The notes beneath the pieces were generated by a model. That model saw nothing but the letters and a program-made list of their open reading frames with translations, made no database searches and was not told where the DNA came from. From positions 496,001 to 560,000 of the forward strand of contig CAVRNQ010000005.1 in the NCBI GenBank assembly GCA_963722555.1: DNA of 64,000 bases. Direction: 5' to 3'. Origin of the DNA: Bog-366 sp963722555 (GTDB lineage: Bacteria > Acidobacteriota > Terriglobia > UBA7540). Below are positions 26,283-34,828 of this stretch, in pieces. Numbering within the stretch: the stretch's first letter is position 1; every line of letters begins with the position of its first letter. The position numbers and the translations under genes were made by a program.

Positions 26283-26576
26283 TCAGGCAACCCGAGCGAC
26301 TGTGGGCAGTGGGGGCTCGGGCACGACCATCCCTTCCTGCAGCCGCGCCAGGAGGGCAAGAGAATTTCCGCTGCCGCCCACCAGGAATTCCTGGCGGTCG
26401 AATTCCACGACCGCCAGGAATCGCTTGTCACCGAGAGACAACGTCTCCCGCACTCGCAGCCGCCGGACTTTGCGGGACCTTACGGCACGCTGCGCCCACT
26501 CCGAGACTTCCTTGAGGGCAGCGGTCCAAGTTGTTCCCAACCGCGGCCTGTCCTGGCTCGTAGGATTGTCTTCCAT
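26283..26576 (-). CDS. fliO: FliO-like flagellar export assembly protein
   Basis: 97 residues directly before fliP. The core LSLGDKRFLAVVEFDRQEFL followed by VGGSGNSLALLARL is the FliO cytoplasmic beta domain. The usual N-terminal membrane helix is not present: the first ~40 residues are polar (MEDNPTSQDRPRLGTTW). FliO normally helps FliP assemble in the membrane, so the missing anchor is notable, or the true start is missed further upstream. Function is assigned by motif and position. Confidence 0.8.
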   Translation of the reverse strand: MEDNPTSQDRPRLGTTWTAALKEVSEWAQRAVRSRKVRRLRVRETLSLGDKRFLAVVEFDRQEFLVGGSGNSLALLARLQEGMVVPEPPLPTVARVA

Positions 26577-26619
26577 GACTGCCTGCTCTTTCCCCCCAGC
26601 ACAGATGGGGTGTCGCGGG

Positions 26620-26898
26620 TCAAACCAGCTCCGTCAAGCGGACCGCGAGCCGTCCCTCAATCACGTCAAATTCTGCCCACCCCACCATGACGCCATTCAC
26701 CACCACGGGCACGTGAGCACCTTCGGGCCGTCCGGTATCCACGACAGAGTCAACACCTAGAGAGAGGAGGTCACGAATTGTGAAACCAGGCACCTTGAGC
26801 GCCACGGAAAGGCGGCAAGAAAGGTCCTGCACCGCCGCCCAGAGCTCTGGGGGAGAGGAAGCCGGCTCAACCACCCGGGTTTGATCCTCGTTTCCCAT
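26620..26898 (-). CDS. fliN: Short FliN-type (SpoA domain) switch protein
   Basis: 92 residues that are only a SpoA domain: SVALKVPGFTIRDLLSLGVD followed by SVVDTGRPEGAHVPVVVNGV and MVGWAEFDVIEGRLAVRLTEL. It resembles classic FliN in size and place (between fliL and fliO). With the 288-residue FliN/FliY-like protein it gives this locus two FliN-type genes. The usual conserved central VELLV is replaced by VPVVV. Confidence 0.85.
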   Translation of the reverse strand: MGNEDQTRVVEPASSPPELWAAVQDLSCRLSVALKVPGFTIRDLLSLGVDSVVDTGRPEGAHVPVVVNGVMVGWAEFDVIEGRLAVRLTELV

Positions 26899-26901
26899 CC
26901 T

Positions 26902-27393
26902 TCAACGCTGCACGAGGAAATCTGTGAAGTACACTTCTCTCACACCCAATTCGGGCACGTGTTCCCGCAACCCGCGCACCAGTTCTGCTTTGAGTTTCTG
27001 CTTGCCGTCGGGCGCCAAGAGGGGGTCTGAGCGCCACGTGGTGAGCACAGCCAGGATCGAATCGCGAATGCGGGCCGTGGGAACCCCGGGTCCCTTCTCT
27101 CCTCCCCACGTGGTGGGGAGGGGAGATTCCAGACCCAAGTCAATTCCCACGCGCAGAAACCGGCCTCCCTCCGAATCCGCCAGGTTCACTACGAAGCTGT
27201 CCAAGTGCAGAATCCCCCTGGGTTTCGAACTGCCCGAAGTTGGGCTGCTCCCGGCAGCGTCAGGGGATGGGGGGAGGTCGCTGCACCCGGGCCAGCCAAC
27301 CCCGGCAAATAGGGCCAGCCCCACCACACAGATCACAGCCCGCAATGATGACTTCTTGCCTGGTTTCCCATCCATTTGAGCGGCGTCAGTCAT
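26902..27393 (-). CDS. fliL: Flagellar basal body-associated protein FliL
   Basis: 163 residues from ATG 27393. One hydrophobic helix (about 19-36, AVICVVGLALFAGVGWPG) is followed by a Ser/Pro linker and the FliL domain (HLDSFVVNLADSEGGRFLRV, then RDSILAVLTTWRSDPLLAPD and VREVYFTDFLVQR). FliL surrounds the stator at the base of the flagellum. No clear ribosome site; it is separated from flgE by 270 bases with a hairpin. Confidence 0.85.
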   Translation of the reverse strand: MTDAAQMDGKPGKKSSLRAVICVVGLALFAGVGWPGCSDLPPSPDAAGSSPTSGSSKPRGILHLDSFVVNLADSEGGRFLRVGIDLGLESPLPTTWGGEKGPGVPTARIRDSILAVLTTWRSDPLLAPDGKQKLKAELVRGLREHVPELGVREVYFTDFLVQR

Positions 27394-27611
27394 AGACACA
27401 CGGCTAAGAAAAGCAAGTCGTTGTCCAAAGGGAGGGAAACCCCGGGGAGGGCCGGAAAAGTGCGGGGGATGTCTGGAACCCCTTATGTTTGCAGAGGTTC
27501 GGGGGCATTCAAATCGGCAGCCGCGCGTCACCACCAACCCGAGAGCCACCCTGGGCAATTCCAAATTGGGAAACACCCATTAAAGTATTTCAATAATGGG
27601 CACGGTCCCGT

Positions 27612-27633
27612 CCCCGGCGCTCTTCTGCCGGGG
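27612..27633 (-). terminator. GC-rich hairpin after flgE
   Basis: CCCCGGC and GCCGGGG form a strong stem with an eight-base loop, 30 bases past the flgE stop. There is no T-run, so a rho-independent terminator is only possible; it could also protect the 3' end of the mRNA. Confidence 0.35.
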
Positions 27634-27663
27634 GCGGGGCGTGGGGGAGTGACTTACGCAAGT

Positions 27664-29685
27664 TTAACCCTGTATCAGGTTGATGGACGTCTGCATCACC
27701 GTGTCGGCCGTGGTAATCGCCTTGGCATTGGCCTGATATCCGCGTTCGGCCTGGATGAGCATGGTGAATGCCGTGGCGATGTCCACGTTGGATTGCTCCA
27801 GCGAGTTCCCGTCCAGGGTGCCACGGCCTCCGCTTCCAGGTGTTCCCACACTGGGAGCCCCGGAAGCCAAACTCGGTTGGTAGTCGTTTGACCCGATGCG
27901 TGTCAGGCCGTCGTAATTCGGAAAGGTCGCGAGCGCAAGCTGGCCCAAGGCAACGGTTTGGCCGTTCGAGAGAACCCCATTGATGACTCCGGAAGAGCCA
28001 ATGGAGTATTTCTGCAAGGTTCCGGAGCTAAAACCATTCTGGTTCTTCGCGGATGTGGCAGAAGGTTCTGCAGTCTGGGTAATGACGGGAGACCCCGATG
28101 AATTGTAGAGTTGCCAATTGAGACTCATGGTCTTTGCCCCGTCAACCAATCCAGGGACACTAATCCCCGCCACATCGGCCGAGGGTGAAGCCAGGTTTCC
28201 GGACGAGTCGAACTGCATCGTTCCGCTTCCTACTAGCTGGGGGTTGCCCGCGGCTCCGACGTCCGCGGCAGGAATGGTGACCTGGTAATTCCAATTACCG
28301 GATGAAGTCTTAGTGAAATTGAAGGTCAGAACGTGGCTGCTGCCGAGGGAATCATAGACCGTGATGGAGTCATTGAACGATCCACCCGCGGTGCCTCCAG
28401 ACAGGTCTGCGGCCCCGAATGAACCCCCGGTCCAGTTGGTCGAGGTGGGAACGGAATTGCCACCTACCCCATTTTGAATTGCCTGCAGGGTGAGCGCACT
28501 GGCCGTAGAACCCGTGGCAGTGACCGAGGTGTTGGCGACGGTGCCGGTACCGTAGGTAGTGCCTGCCGCCTGCCCTCCCGTTGACGCGGCGTTGATGGCG
28601 CCCGCCAGGTTGGCAAGGGTTGATGGGACATCCACTCCGATCAGAACGTCGTCGGCTGCGCCGATGGCTGTCTGAAAGGTGTAGGTGGTACCACCGATGG
28701 TAACGGTCTGGCCCGCGGTCGGAAGCGGGGGCGGCACAGTGAACGTCCCGGTCGCCGCCACAGCGGGGTTGCCTCCAGCAGCGTCCACGCCTCCAGACAG
28801 GTCTGTGGCCCCGAATGCTTCGCCGGTCCAGTTGGTTGAGGTGACAATGGAATTGCCCGCTGCCCCAGCTTGACTTGCCGTCAGGGTGAGCGTGGTGGCC
28901 GTAGAAACCGCCGTGGCCGAGGCGTTGGCGACGGTGCCCGTGCCGTAGGTAGTGCCTGCCGCCTGCCCTCCCGTTGACGCGGCGTTGATGGCGCCCGCCA
29001 GGTTGGCAAGGGTCGATGCGACGTCGGTTCCGATCAGAACGGTGTTGGCCACGCTTTGGGGCGTGATGGTTGTCGCGAAGTTGTAGGTTGTTCCACCGAT
29101 GGTAACGGTCTGGCCCGCGGCCGGGATCGGAGGCGGTACCGCGAGAGCCCCGGCGGCCGACGCGGGCAGCGCCGCTGTCGCGTCCAGGTTCATATCCAGT
29201 TCCACGTTGGAAGTCGGGTTGGGAGAATAGTTTTGCCCGCTGGAAATGACGATCGGAACAAGTGACTGGCTGGCGCTGACAGCCCCGTTCACAGCAGGGT
29301 AGCCCATCACGTTGGCCCCGTTGGTGTCCACAAGAAACCCTGCAGAATCCAACGTGAAATTACCGGCGCGGGTGTAAACCTGCGTACCATCCTGACTCAC
29401 TATAAAGAGCCCGTTCCCCTGGATGGCAACGTCCGTTGGCACGCCTGTCGTCGAGATATTGCCTTGCGTAAGCGGCGATGCGATGGAACTCATCGTAGTG
29501 CCAACCCCCACCTGGACCGGGTCACCGGCCCCATCTGAGCCCAACATCTGGTAAAACAGGTCGCTGAAAATGGGCGTCCCAGTCTTGAACGCGGTGGTGT
29601 TCAGGTTGGACAAGTCATTAGAAATCACCGAGAGGGCCTGTTCCTCGGCATTGAGACCGGAAAGTGACGTAGAAAAGGATGACAT
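27664..29685 (-). CDS. flgE: Flagellar hook protein FlgE with duplicated surface module
   Basis: 673 residues, far longer than the common ~400. The N-terminal rod/hook signature (STSLSGLNAEEQALSVISND) and the C-terminal one (AERGYQANAKAITTADTVMQ) are normal. Between them a ~120-residue module occurs twice in tandem (about 180-300 and 314-431), each with GQTVTIGGTTY, STLANLAGAINAASTGGQAA, TSTNWTG and DLSGG. The DNA of the repeats is nearly identical over ~90 bases (28532-28621 and 28925-29012), so the duplication is recent or kept alike by conversion. A perfect AGGAGG ribosome site precedes the ATG. The hook joins motor and filament; extra modules would decorate its surface. Confidence 0.95.
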   Translation of the reverse strand: MSSFSTSLSGLNAEEQALSVISNDLSNLNTTAFKTGTPIFSDLFYQMLGSDGAGDPVQVGVGTTMSSIASPLTQGNISTTGVPTDVAIQGNGLFIVSQDGTQVYTRAGNFTLDSAGFLVDTNGANVMGYPAVNGAVSASQSLVPIVISSGQNYSPNPTSNVELDMNLDATAALPASAAGALAVPPPIPAAGQTVTIGGTTYNFATTITPQSVANTVLIGTDVASTLANLAGAINAASTGGQAAGTTYGTGTVANASATAVSTATTLTLTASQAGAAGNSIVTSTNWTGEAFGATDLSGGVDAAGGNPAVAATGTFTVPPPLPTAGQTVTIGGTTYTFQTAIGAADDVLIGVDVPSTLANLAGAINAASTGGQAAGTTYGTGTVANTSVTATGSTASALTLQAIQNGVGGNSVPTSTNWTGGSFGAADLSGGTAGGSFNDSITVYDSLGSSHVLTFNFTKTSSGNWNYQVTIPAADVGAAGNPQLVGSGTMQFDSSGNLASPSADVAGISVPGLVDGAKTMSLNWQLYNSSGSPVITQTAEPSATSAKNQNGFSSGTLQKYSIGSSGVINGVLSNGQTVALGQLALATFPNYDGLTRIGSNDYQPSLASGAPSVGTPGSGGRGTLDGNSLEQSNVDIATAFTMLIQAERGYQANAKAITTADTVMQTSINLIQG

Positions 29686-29696
29686 GTTTATTCCTC

Positions 29697-29975
29697 CTAA
29701 CTCGCAGTGGTTCTTGCCGAGGTGTTGTACTGTTGAACAACCTGATTAATCTGCATCATCTGTTCGAGTTGGTTCAACTGCACAAGCTGTGCCATGAAGG
29801 TGGTCGGATCCATCGGCTGGGTTGGATCCTGGTTTTGGATTTCAGAGACCAGGAGGGTCATGAAATCGTTGGGGTTAATGCCATTGGTTGAAGTCAACGA
29901 ACTGGTGGAAGTCGAAGAACTGGAAGTCGCGCGGTTCGTGCTTGTGTCTAAAGCCCTAATGCCATCAATCGTCAT
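29697..29975 (-). CDS. flgD: Flagellar hook cap protein FlgD, N-terminal domain only
   Basis: 92 residues; usual FlgD has over 200. It has a Ser/Thr-rich start and the FlgD export/assembly segment (NDFMTLLVSEIQNQDPTQPM, then DPTTFMAQLVQLNQLEQM), but no Ig-like or tudor-like cap domains. The gene ends cleanly 11 bases before flgE, with AAGGAG ahead of its ATG, so it does not look like a frameshift. FlgD caps the growing hook; how the cap works without its beta domains is unclear. Confidence 0.85.
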   Translation of the reverse strand: MTIDGIRALDTSTNRATSSSSTSTSSLTSTNGINPNDFMTLLVSEIQNQDPTQPMDPTTFMAQLVQLNQLEQMMQINQVVQQYNTSARTTAS

Positions 29976-30000
29976 GGGTGTCGTTCTCCTTGGGTGCCGG

Positions 30001-32151
30001 CTAAGCGCGGACGCTCAAGCCGACTACCGGATTCAAAACCTCATCCATCTCCACTGTGCTGCCGACCAAACTACCTCGTTGTGACGAGGTTTCCCAAGGC
30101 AACACTTGGCGCTGGGGCGAAGGGGAAGACCCGAAATGAGGGTTATGTTCCTCTCCCCCGTTCATTCCTCCCCCGACGTGATCCTGGTAAACCGTCAGAT
30201 TCCCGACGCGCAGGTCTCGCTCGCCGAGGGCCCGTTCGAGGGCGGGTAAGCTGGCCGCCAGGAGGCTATGTGCCTCACGACCCTCGACGCGGATTTCGGC
30301 CCCCACTGAGCCTTCGTGGACGACGGCACGAACATCCACAGGGCCCAGGCTAGCCGAGCGAAGGGCCACATGCATTTCCGCACCGTTTAAGGACTCGTTC
30401 AGCCGTGCCGAGGTGACGATCTTGCCCGTACTACTTTCATAGTTCTGCCAGGCGGCGAGTGTGGCGGGGGGCTGGCTGGCCGGCGGCGGGGGTGGGGCAG
30501 TCAACGTGTTGGCATGGCTCACAGGGCTCTCCGGCGCGTGGGGCGAGAGCAGGTTCGTACCCGAATTGAAGGCTGTGCTGTTAGCGAGTCCAGGCACCAG
30601 TGGCTTGGGATCGGATGGATTGTCCGCCGTCGATGTCCCACCCTTCTGTCCGAACTTCCTTTCGTCATTCGCCGCCTGGTCCGACAGGTTCGCCTGCGTC
30701 GCGCCAGCGGCGACACTGATTGGCGAAGCTCCGTATGGCTGGGGGAGGGTGGCTTCGGCAGTGGCCTCCTGGCGCGGGCTTGTCTCGGGCGTGGTTAGGG
30801 GCGAAGTGGTGTCGGGATGCTGGGTCGGCGTAATGCTGGCAGCCACAGGCAGGGGTCCGCGGAGGTTCGCAACCACGAACTCTGCGACCTTCGGCGAAGC
30901 GCCCGCAAGCGTTGAGACGCTGGACACCTGGGCGGGATGCGAAGTCCCCTTCGCCGGGCTGGCGACGGGGTTGCCAGACTTGGGAGAGAACTCGTTCTGG
31001 GGCGAGCCGGCCAAAGCGCTGGGCGGTTCAGTGCTGGCCTGCCCGGCAGTCGCGGGGTTCCCGGTCACCCCCGCCGGCCTGGAGTCAGTCCCCGTAACCT
31101 TCACATCCGCATCGGCTCCCGCGAACTTTCCCAGCAGACTCGAAAATTCGGCGAGCTCCGGATGATCGAGTGCGGAGACCGGGGTGGAAGAATCGCCTGC
31201 CTCCGGGTTAGAGGCAGAAGCGGTTTGTTGCGTTTGGCCCGCGGCCAGCGTTGGGCCGGGAGCAGCCTGCAAATCCTGGCTCGATGACGACTGTGGAGTG
31301 GTTTGCATCTGCGTGGTGTCGAGTTGCTCCAATTGTGGCCATGAATCCGTGAAATTGGGCGAAGTCTGCGATTGCTGGCGGGACCCGGACTCTTGCGCTG
31401 ACCCCCCATTTGAGGCTTGCACCCGTTTCGATTCGGAGAGCGCCCCTCCAAGCTGCTGTTCTGCAGACTGGCTGAGCAGGGAATTCTCTTGAAGCCCTGG
31501 GAACCAAGCCGGGGTGCTTACAGGCGGGGAGGCGGCCGTGTCGTCGGATTGATTTTGTCCGGTTTTCGAGACCAGACCGCTGGACTGAATGGAGACTTGG
31601 CCGCTCGCTCGCGCGGCGGATTTTGACGCCTCAGGCTGGGCGGTTCCCGCCGGCCCGACGCCTTTGCCCGCCCAGGCAGACAGCGTGGCTGTCGCCGCAA
31701 CTCCCCCCACTGCTGCCGGGATAGAGGGTGTTCCTGTGCTTGCGCTCGTCTCACCCGCCGAGGCGCCGAGACTGGAAGCGAAATTGGGCGGTGAATTCGA
31801 AGTTGATTCGGCGGCGGGACTCTGAAGGCTGGCTGTGGACTTCCCAGCTTCGGTGCTCAGGGCAACGGTCGAGGTAGATTGGGTGAGATTAGTAACGAAG
31901 CAAGTTAAGAAGATCCCCGCCAACGAAGAGGAATCGGAGCTGTCGCTGGCGGCCCCTTTTCCACGCGGAGATGCTGGGGATGCTTTGGGGGTAATCGAAG
32001 CCCCATCCTGAGCCGGATTGGGCATGTTCTCAAGAGCCCGGCCGAGGGTTAAGGCGAATGAGTCGTCCCCAGTGGGTGTGCCAGCTACCATGGTCGAGGC
32101 GGGTAGCGTTGGTGCTGCTGCGCCTGCGGATTGGACCAAGGTGGTTTCCAT
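30001..32151 (-). CDS. fliK: Flagellar hook-length control protein FliK
   Basis: 716 residues from ATG 32151, low-complexity Ser/Thr/Ala/Gln-rich over the first ~580 residues as in FliK molecular rulers. The C-terminal export-switch domain lies at about 600-685 (LNESLNGAEMHVALRSASLG, then GSVGAEIRVEGREAHSLLAA and LPALERALGERDLRVGNL). The length would fit a long hook, which agrees in spirit with the oversized hook protein. The interaction partner FlhB has an altered cleavage motif here. The start is uncertain because no ribosome site is visible. Confidence 0.85.
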   Translation of the reverse strand: METTLVQSAGAAAPTLPASTMVAGTPTGDDSFALTLGRALENMPNPAQDGASITPKASPASPRGKGAASDSSDSSSLAGIFLTCFVTNLTQSTSTVALSTEAGKSTASLQSPAAESTSNSPPNFASSLGASAGETSASTGTPSIPAAVGGVAATATLSAWAGKGVGPAGTAQPEASKSAARASGQVSIQSSGLVSKTGQNQSDDTAASPPVSTPAWFPGLQENSLLSQSAEQQLGGALSESKRVQASNGGSAQESGSRQQSQTSPNFTDSWPQLEQLDTTQMQTTPQSSSSQDLQAAPGPTLAAGQTQQTASASNPEAGDSSTPVSALDHPELAEFSSLLGKFAGADADVKVTGTDSRPAGVTGNPATAGQASTEPPSALAGSPQNEFSPKSGNPVASPAKGTSHPAQVSSVSTLAGASPKVAEFVVANLRGPLPVAASITPTQHPDTTSPLTTPETSPRQEATAEATLPQPYGASPISVAAGATQANLSDQAANDERKFGQKGGTSTADNPSDPKPLVPGLANSTAFNSGTNLLSPHAPESPVSHANTLTAPPPPPASQPPATLAAWQNYESSTGKIVTSARLNESLNGAEMHVALRSASLGPVDVRAVVHEGSVGAEIRVEGREAHSLLAASLPALERALGERDLRVGNLTVYQDHVGGGMNGGEEHNPHFGSSPSPQRQVLPWETSSQRGSLVGSTVEMDEVLNPVVGLSVRA

Positions 32152-32350
32152 ATGACCATGGGCCAGGTGGGCCACGCACCAAGGAGCATGCGCAACGCCA
32201 AACATGGCCTGGCCCCGGGTGAGGCCCGCAAGGCGCCAATGTCATTGAGAACTGAAGTAATTTCGATCTGAGCCGAACTTAAGGTGGAGAAGATTCGCGG
32301 GGGGGAGGAGTGTCCCGGCCGGAAAGGTTTGCCGACCAACTGGGCAACAA

Positions 32351-32797
32351 CTAGCTGGAGGGCCGTCCGGCATGCAGGGTGAGAAATCTCTCGTCCAATT
32401 GTTGTTGCGTGCGCCGGGCCTGCAACTGGCGGTAGGCGGCAAGCTGGCGGTCCCGGAGGTTTTCCAGAATCTTGCGCTGTTGCTGCGCTTTGCGGAAGGA
32501 CTCCAGTTGGCGAAGCCGCAACTCCTCAAGCATGGCGATTTGTTCCTTACAGGCCGCAACGCGGCGGGCGCGGGCTCGGTCACAGGTCAATTCGAAACGC
32601 AGTTCGGACGCGTTCATGCCCTGGCCGAGTCTTTTCGCCAGCTCCTCGAGAGCCCTGCCCCTTTCCTGTTCGGCCTCGGTGCACTGCTGGCGCGCCTTGG
32701 CCACCTCGCGGGCGGCGATCTGCAGTCGCAGACGCTCGCGCTGCTCATAACTCTCGCGATAGCGGAGGAGGGCCTGGAGAGAGAAGCGGAAGGCCAT
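32351..32797 (-). CDS. fliJ: Flagellar export chaperone/ATPase stalk protein FliJ
   Basis: 148 residues from ATG 32797 (AFRFSLQALLRYRESYEQRE), almost entirely charged alpha-helix predicted to form the antiparallel coiled coil typical of FliJ. It starts seven bases after fliI. FliJ inserts into the FliI hexamer and links it to FlhA. Sequence identity in this family is low, so the call rests on position, size and the N-terminal motif. Confidence 0.88.
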   Translation of the reverse strand: MAFRFSLQALLRYRESYEQRERLRLQIAAREVAKARQQCTEAEQERGRALEELAKRLGQGMNASELRFELTCDRARARRVAACKEQIAMLEELRLRQLESFRKAQQQRKILENLRDRQLAAYRQLQARRTQQQLDERFLTLHAGRPSS

Positions 32798-32804
32798 GGG
32801 ATCA

Positions 32805-34118
32805 CTAGCCCGGGAGTGCCTGGAGGGCTGCCAGGGTTTCGAGCAGGGGCGCTTTTTCATCGCTCCGCTGCTGGAGGAATGCGGTCAGAGCGGGGAGGAT
32901 CGCAATGGCCTGATCCAGCCAAGGGTCCAGGCCCTTCTGGTAAGCCCCCACCCGGATCAAGTCCTCGGAAGCGGTGTAAGACGCCAGGAGTCTGCGCAGG
33001 CGGAGCGCCTTCTCGAGATGCTCCGGAGTGCAGACCGCAGGCATCAGCCGGCTCAAGCTGTCGAGGACCGAAATGGCAGGGTAATGGTTTTGCACACTGA
33101 GACGACGATCGAGCACGATGTGGCCATCGAGCAGCGCGCGGACGGCATCCACCAGGGGATCTTGTTGATCATCGCCTTCCATGAGGACAGTATAGAAAGC
33201 CGTGATACTCCCACCGTTGAAGTGGCCGGCGCGTTCAATGAGTTGGGCCAGGAGCGTAAAGACCGAGGGCGTATACCCTTTCGCGGTGGGAGGTTCTCCG
33301 GCCGCCAACCCGATTTCGCGTTGGGCCATGGCAAAGCGCGTCAAGGAATCAAGGACCAGCAGCACATGCTTGCCGCGCGCGGCGAAGTATTCGGCCACGG
33401 CCGTGGCCACCAGCGCCGCGCGGATCCGCAGCAGGGGTGACTGGTCCGAAGTGGACACGACGACGACCGAACGCCGGCGGCCTTCCTCCCCCAGGGTTCC
33501 TTCCAGGAACTCTCGCACCTCGCGGCCGCGCTCTCCCACCAGGGCCATAACCGTCAAATCCGCGGCGCTACCGCGGGCCATCAGCCCGAGCAGCGTGCTT
33601 TTTCCGACCCCGCTGCCTCCGAAAACGCCCACTCTCTGCCCGCGCCCGCAGGTGAGGAAAGCGTCAATAGCGCGTACGCCGCAGCCCAGGGCGTCGCGGA
33701 TCGAAACCCGATCGAGCGGCAAGGGGCCGGGAGAGTGCAACGGCCAGTACTCCCGGGCTCGGTAGTCCGGCCCCGAGTCCAGGGGCTTGCCCACGCCGTC
33801 GATCACGCGCCCAAGCAGTTCTTCTCCCACCCGCAAGGTTGGCTTGGCGCCCCAGGTCACGATCCGATCCCCGTAACGAATGCCGCTGAGTCTCTCGATC
33901 GGCATGGAGAGGACGGTGCGGCCGCGGAATCCCACCACTTCTCCCGCGTGGGTTTGGCCCGCCGGCCCGACGATCTCACAGCATTCCCCCAGCGAACAGA
34001 ACGGTCCTTCCGACTCCACAATGTGACCCACGGCCTTCGTGACTCGACCGTACCAGCGCGCGGTGGAGAGGCTTTCCAAACGCCGGAAATAGGGGGCCAG
34101 AAGCGATGGGCTCTTCAT
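32805..34118 (-). CDS. fliI: Flagellum-specific export ATPase FliI
   Basis: 437 residues. Walker A is GGSGVGKST (about 165-173); VVVVSTSDQSPLLR and HVLLVLDSLTRFAMAQREIG are the FliI/F1-beta-like motifs, followed by GSITAFYTVLMEGDDQQDPL. The ATG overlaps the fliH stop by four bases (ATGA). Cytoplasmic hexamer that energises substrate loading. Confidence 0.96.
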   Translation of the reverse strand: MKSPSLLAPYFRRLESLSTARWYGRVTKAVGHIVESEGPFCSLGECCEIVGPAGQTHAGEVVGFRGRTVLSMPIERLSGIRYGDRIVTWGAKPTLRVGEELLGRVIDGVGKPLDSGPDYRAREYWPLHSPGPLPLDRVSIRDALGCGVRAIDAFLTCGRGQRVGVFGGSGVGKSTLLGLMARGSAADLTVMALVGERGREVREFLEGTLGEEGRRRSVVVVSTSDQSPLLRIRAALVATAVAEYFAARGKHVLLVLDSLTRFAMAQREIGLAAGEPPTAKGYTPSVFTLLAQLIERAGHFNGGSITAFYTVLMEGDDQQDPLVDAVRALLDGHIVLDRRLSVQNHYPAISVLDSLSRLMPAVCTPEHLEKALRLRRLLASYTASEDLIRVGAYQKGLDPWLDQAIAILPALTAFLQQRSDEKAPLLETLAALQALPG

Positions 34119-34828
34119 GGGTGCGGGGCGGGCCGCTGGGCCAGGAGATCAAAAAACCCCTGTTCGATTTCTTTGAGCTGGGCTTCCAGGGTCAGGTCCG
34201 TCGAGCCGAGTTCCGTTTCGAGCAGGCAGTGCCCGGGGCCGAGCGCAGCATCGCCCATGAGCTCCGGGACGGACGGGAGGTCAGGCTGTTGCGCGAAGAA
34301 TTCCTGCCAGACCTGGGTCTGATCAGGAGGGACTCGCAGTCTGACCCGGGTCCCGACGGCGGTCTTCTCCAGTCCGACGCGCACCACTCCGGCTAGAAGC
34401 AGGGGATCAACCTGCGCTTCCCGGTGCAGGATCTTGCGGGCAATCGCCAGGGCCAGACCCACGACTTCACCTTCCACGCGGCTGAAGTAAGTCTCTCGCT
34501 CGCGCGCAAACTCGCGGACGGCCAAGGCCAGCGTTCCGCGCTCGGCGCTCAGCCGTTTCTCGTATTCCTCCCGCGCCTGTGCTTCTCCATCCTTCCGGCC
34601 TTTTTCCCAGCCTTCTTTTCGGGCCCGGCCCTCTCGCGCTTGAATCTGCTCTTCGCTGGCCAACGGTGGGCCGGGTGCTTCCGGATTCCAGAGACGTTCC
34701 AAGGTGGAATCGTTGCCAGGGGGCGAGGAGGGCTTTGCCCCCGGACTAACTCCCTGGGCGGCCGGGTAAACATACGTGTGCGCCTGCGATTCCGCTGCGT
34801 TGGCTGCCGGATCAGGACTAGACAACAT
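34115..34828 (-). CDS. fliH: Flagellar export ATPase regulator FliH
   Basis: 237 residues from ATG 34828, which has GGGG nine bases upstream within the fliG end; ATG 34837 is possible. A Pro-rich N-terminus, a long charged helix (EEQIQAREGRARKEGWEKGR, with GxxxG-like spacing) and a C-terminal V-ATPase-E-like domain (GEVVGLALAIARKILHREAQ). FliH binds and holds back FliI. It overlaps both neighbours, consistent with coupled translation. Confidence 0.88.
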   Translation of the reverse strand: MLSSPDPAANAAESQAHTYVYPAAQGVSPGAKPSSPPGNDSTLERLWNPEAPGPPLASEEQIQAREGRARKEGWEKGRKDGEAQAREEYEKRLSAERGTLALAVREFARERETYFSRVEGEVVGLALAIARKILHREAQVDPLLLAGVVRVGLEKTAVGTRVRLRVPPDQTQVWQEFFAQQPDLPSVPELMGDAALGPGHCLLETELGSTDLTLEAQLKEIEQGFFDLLAQRPAPHP

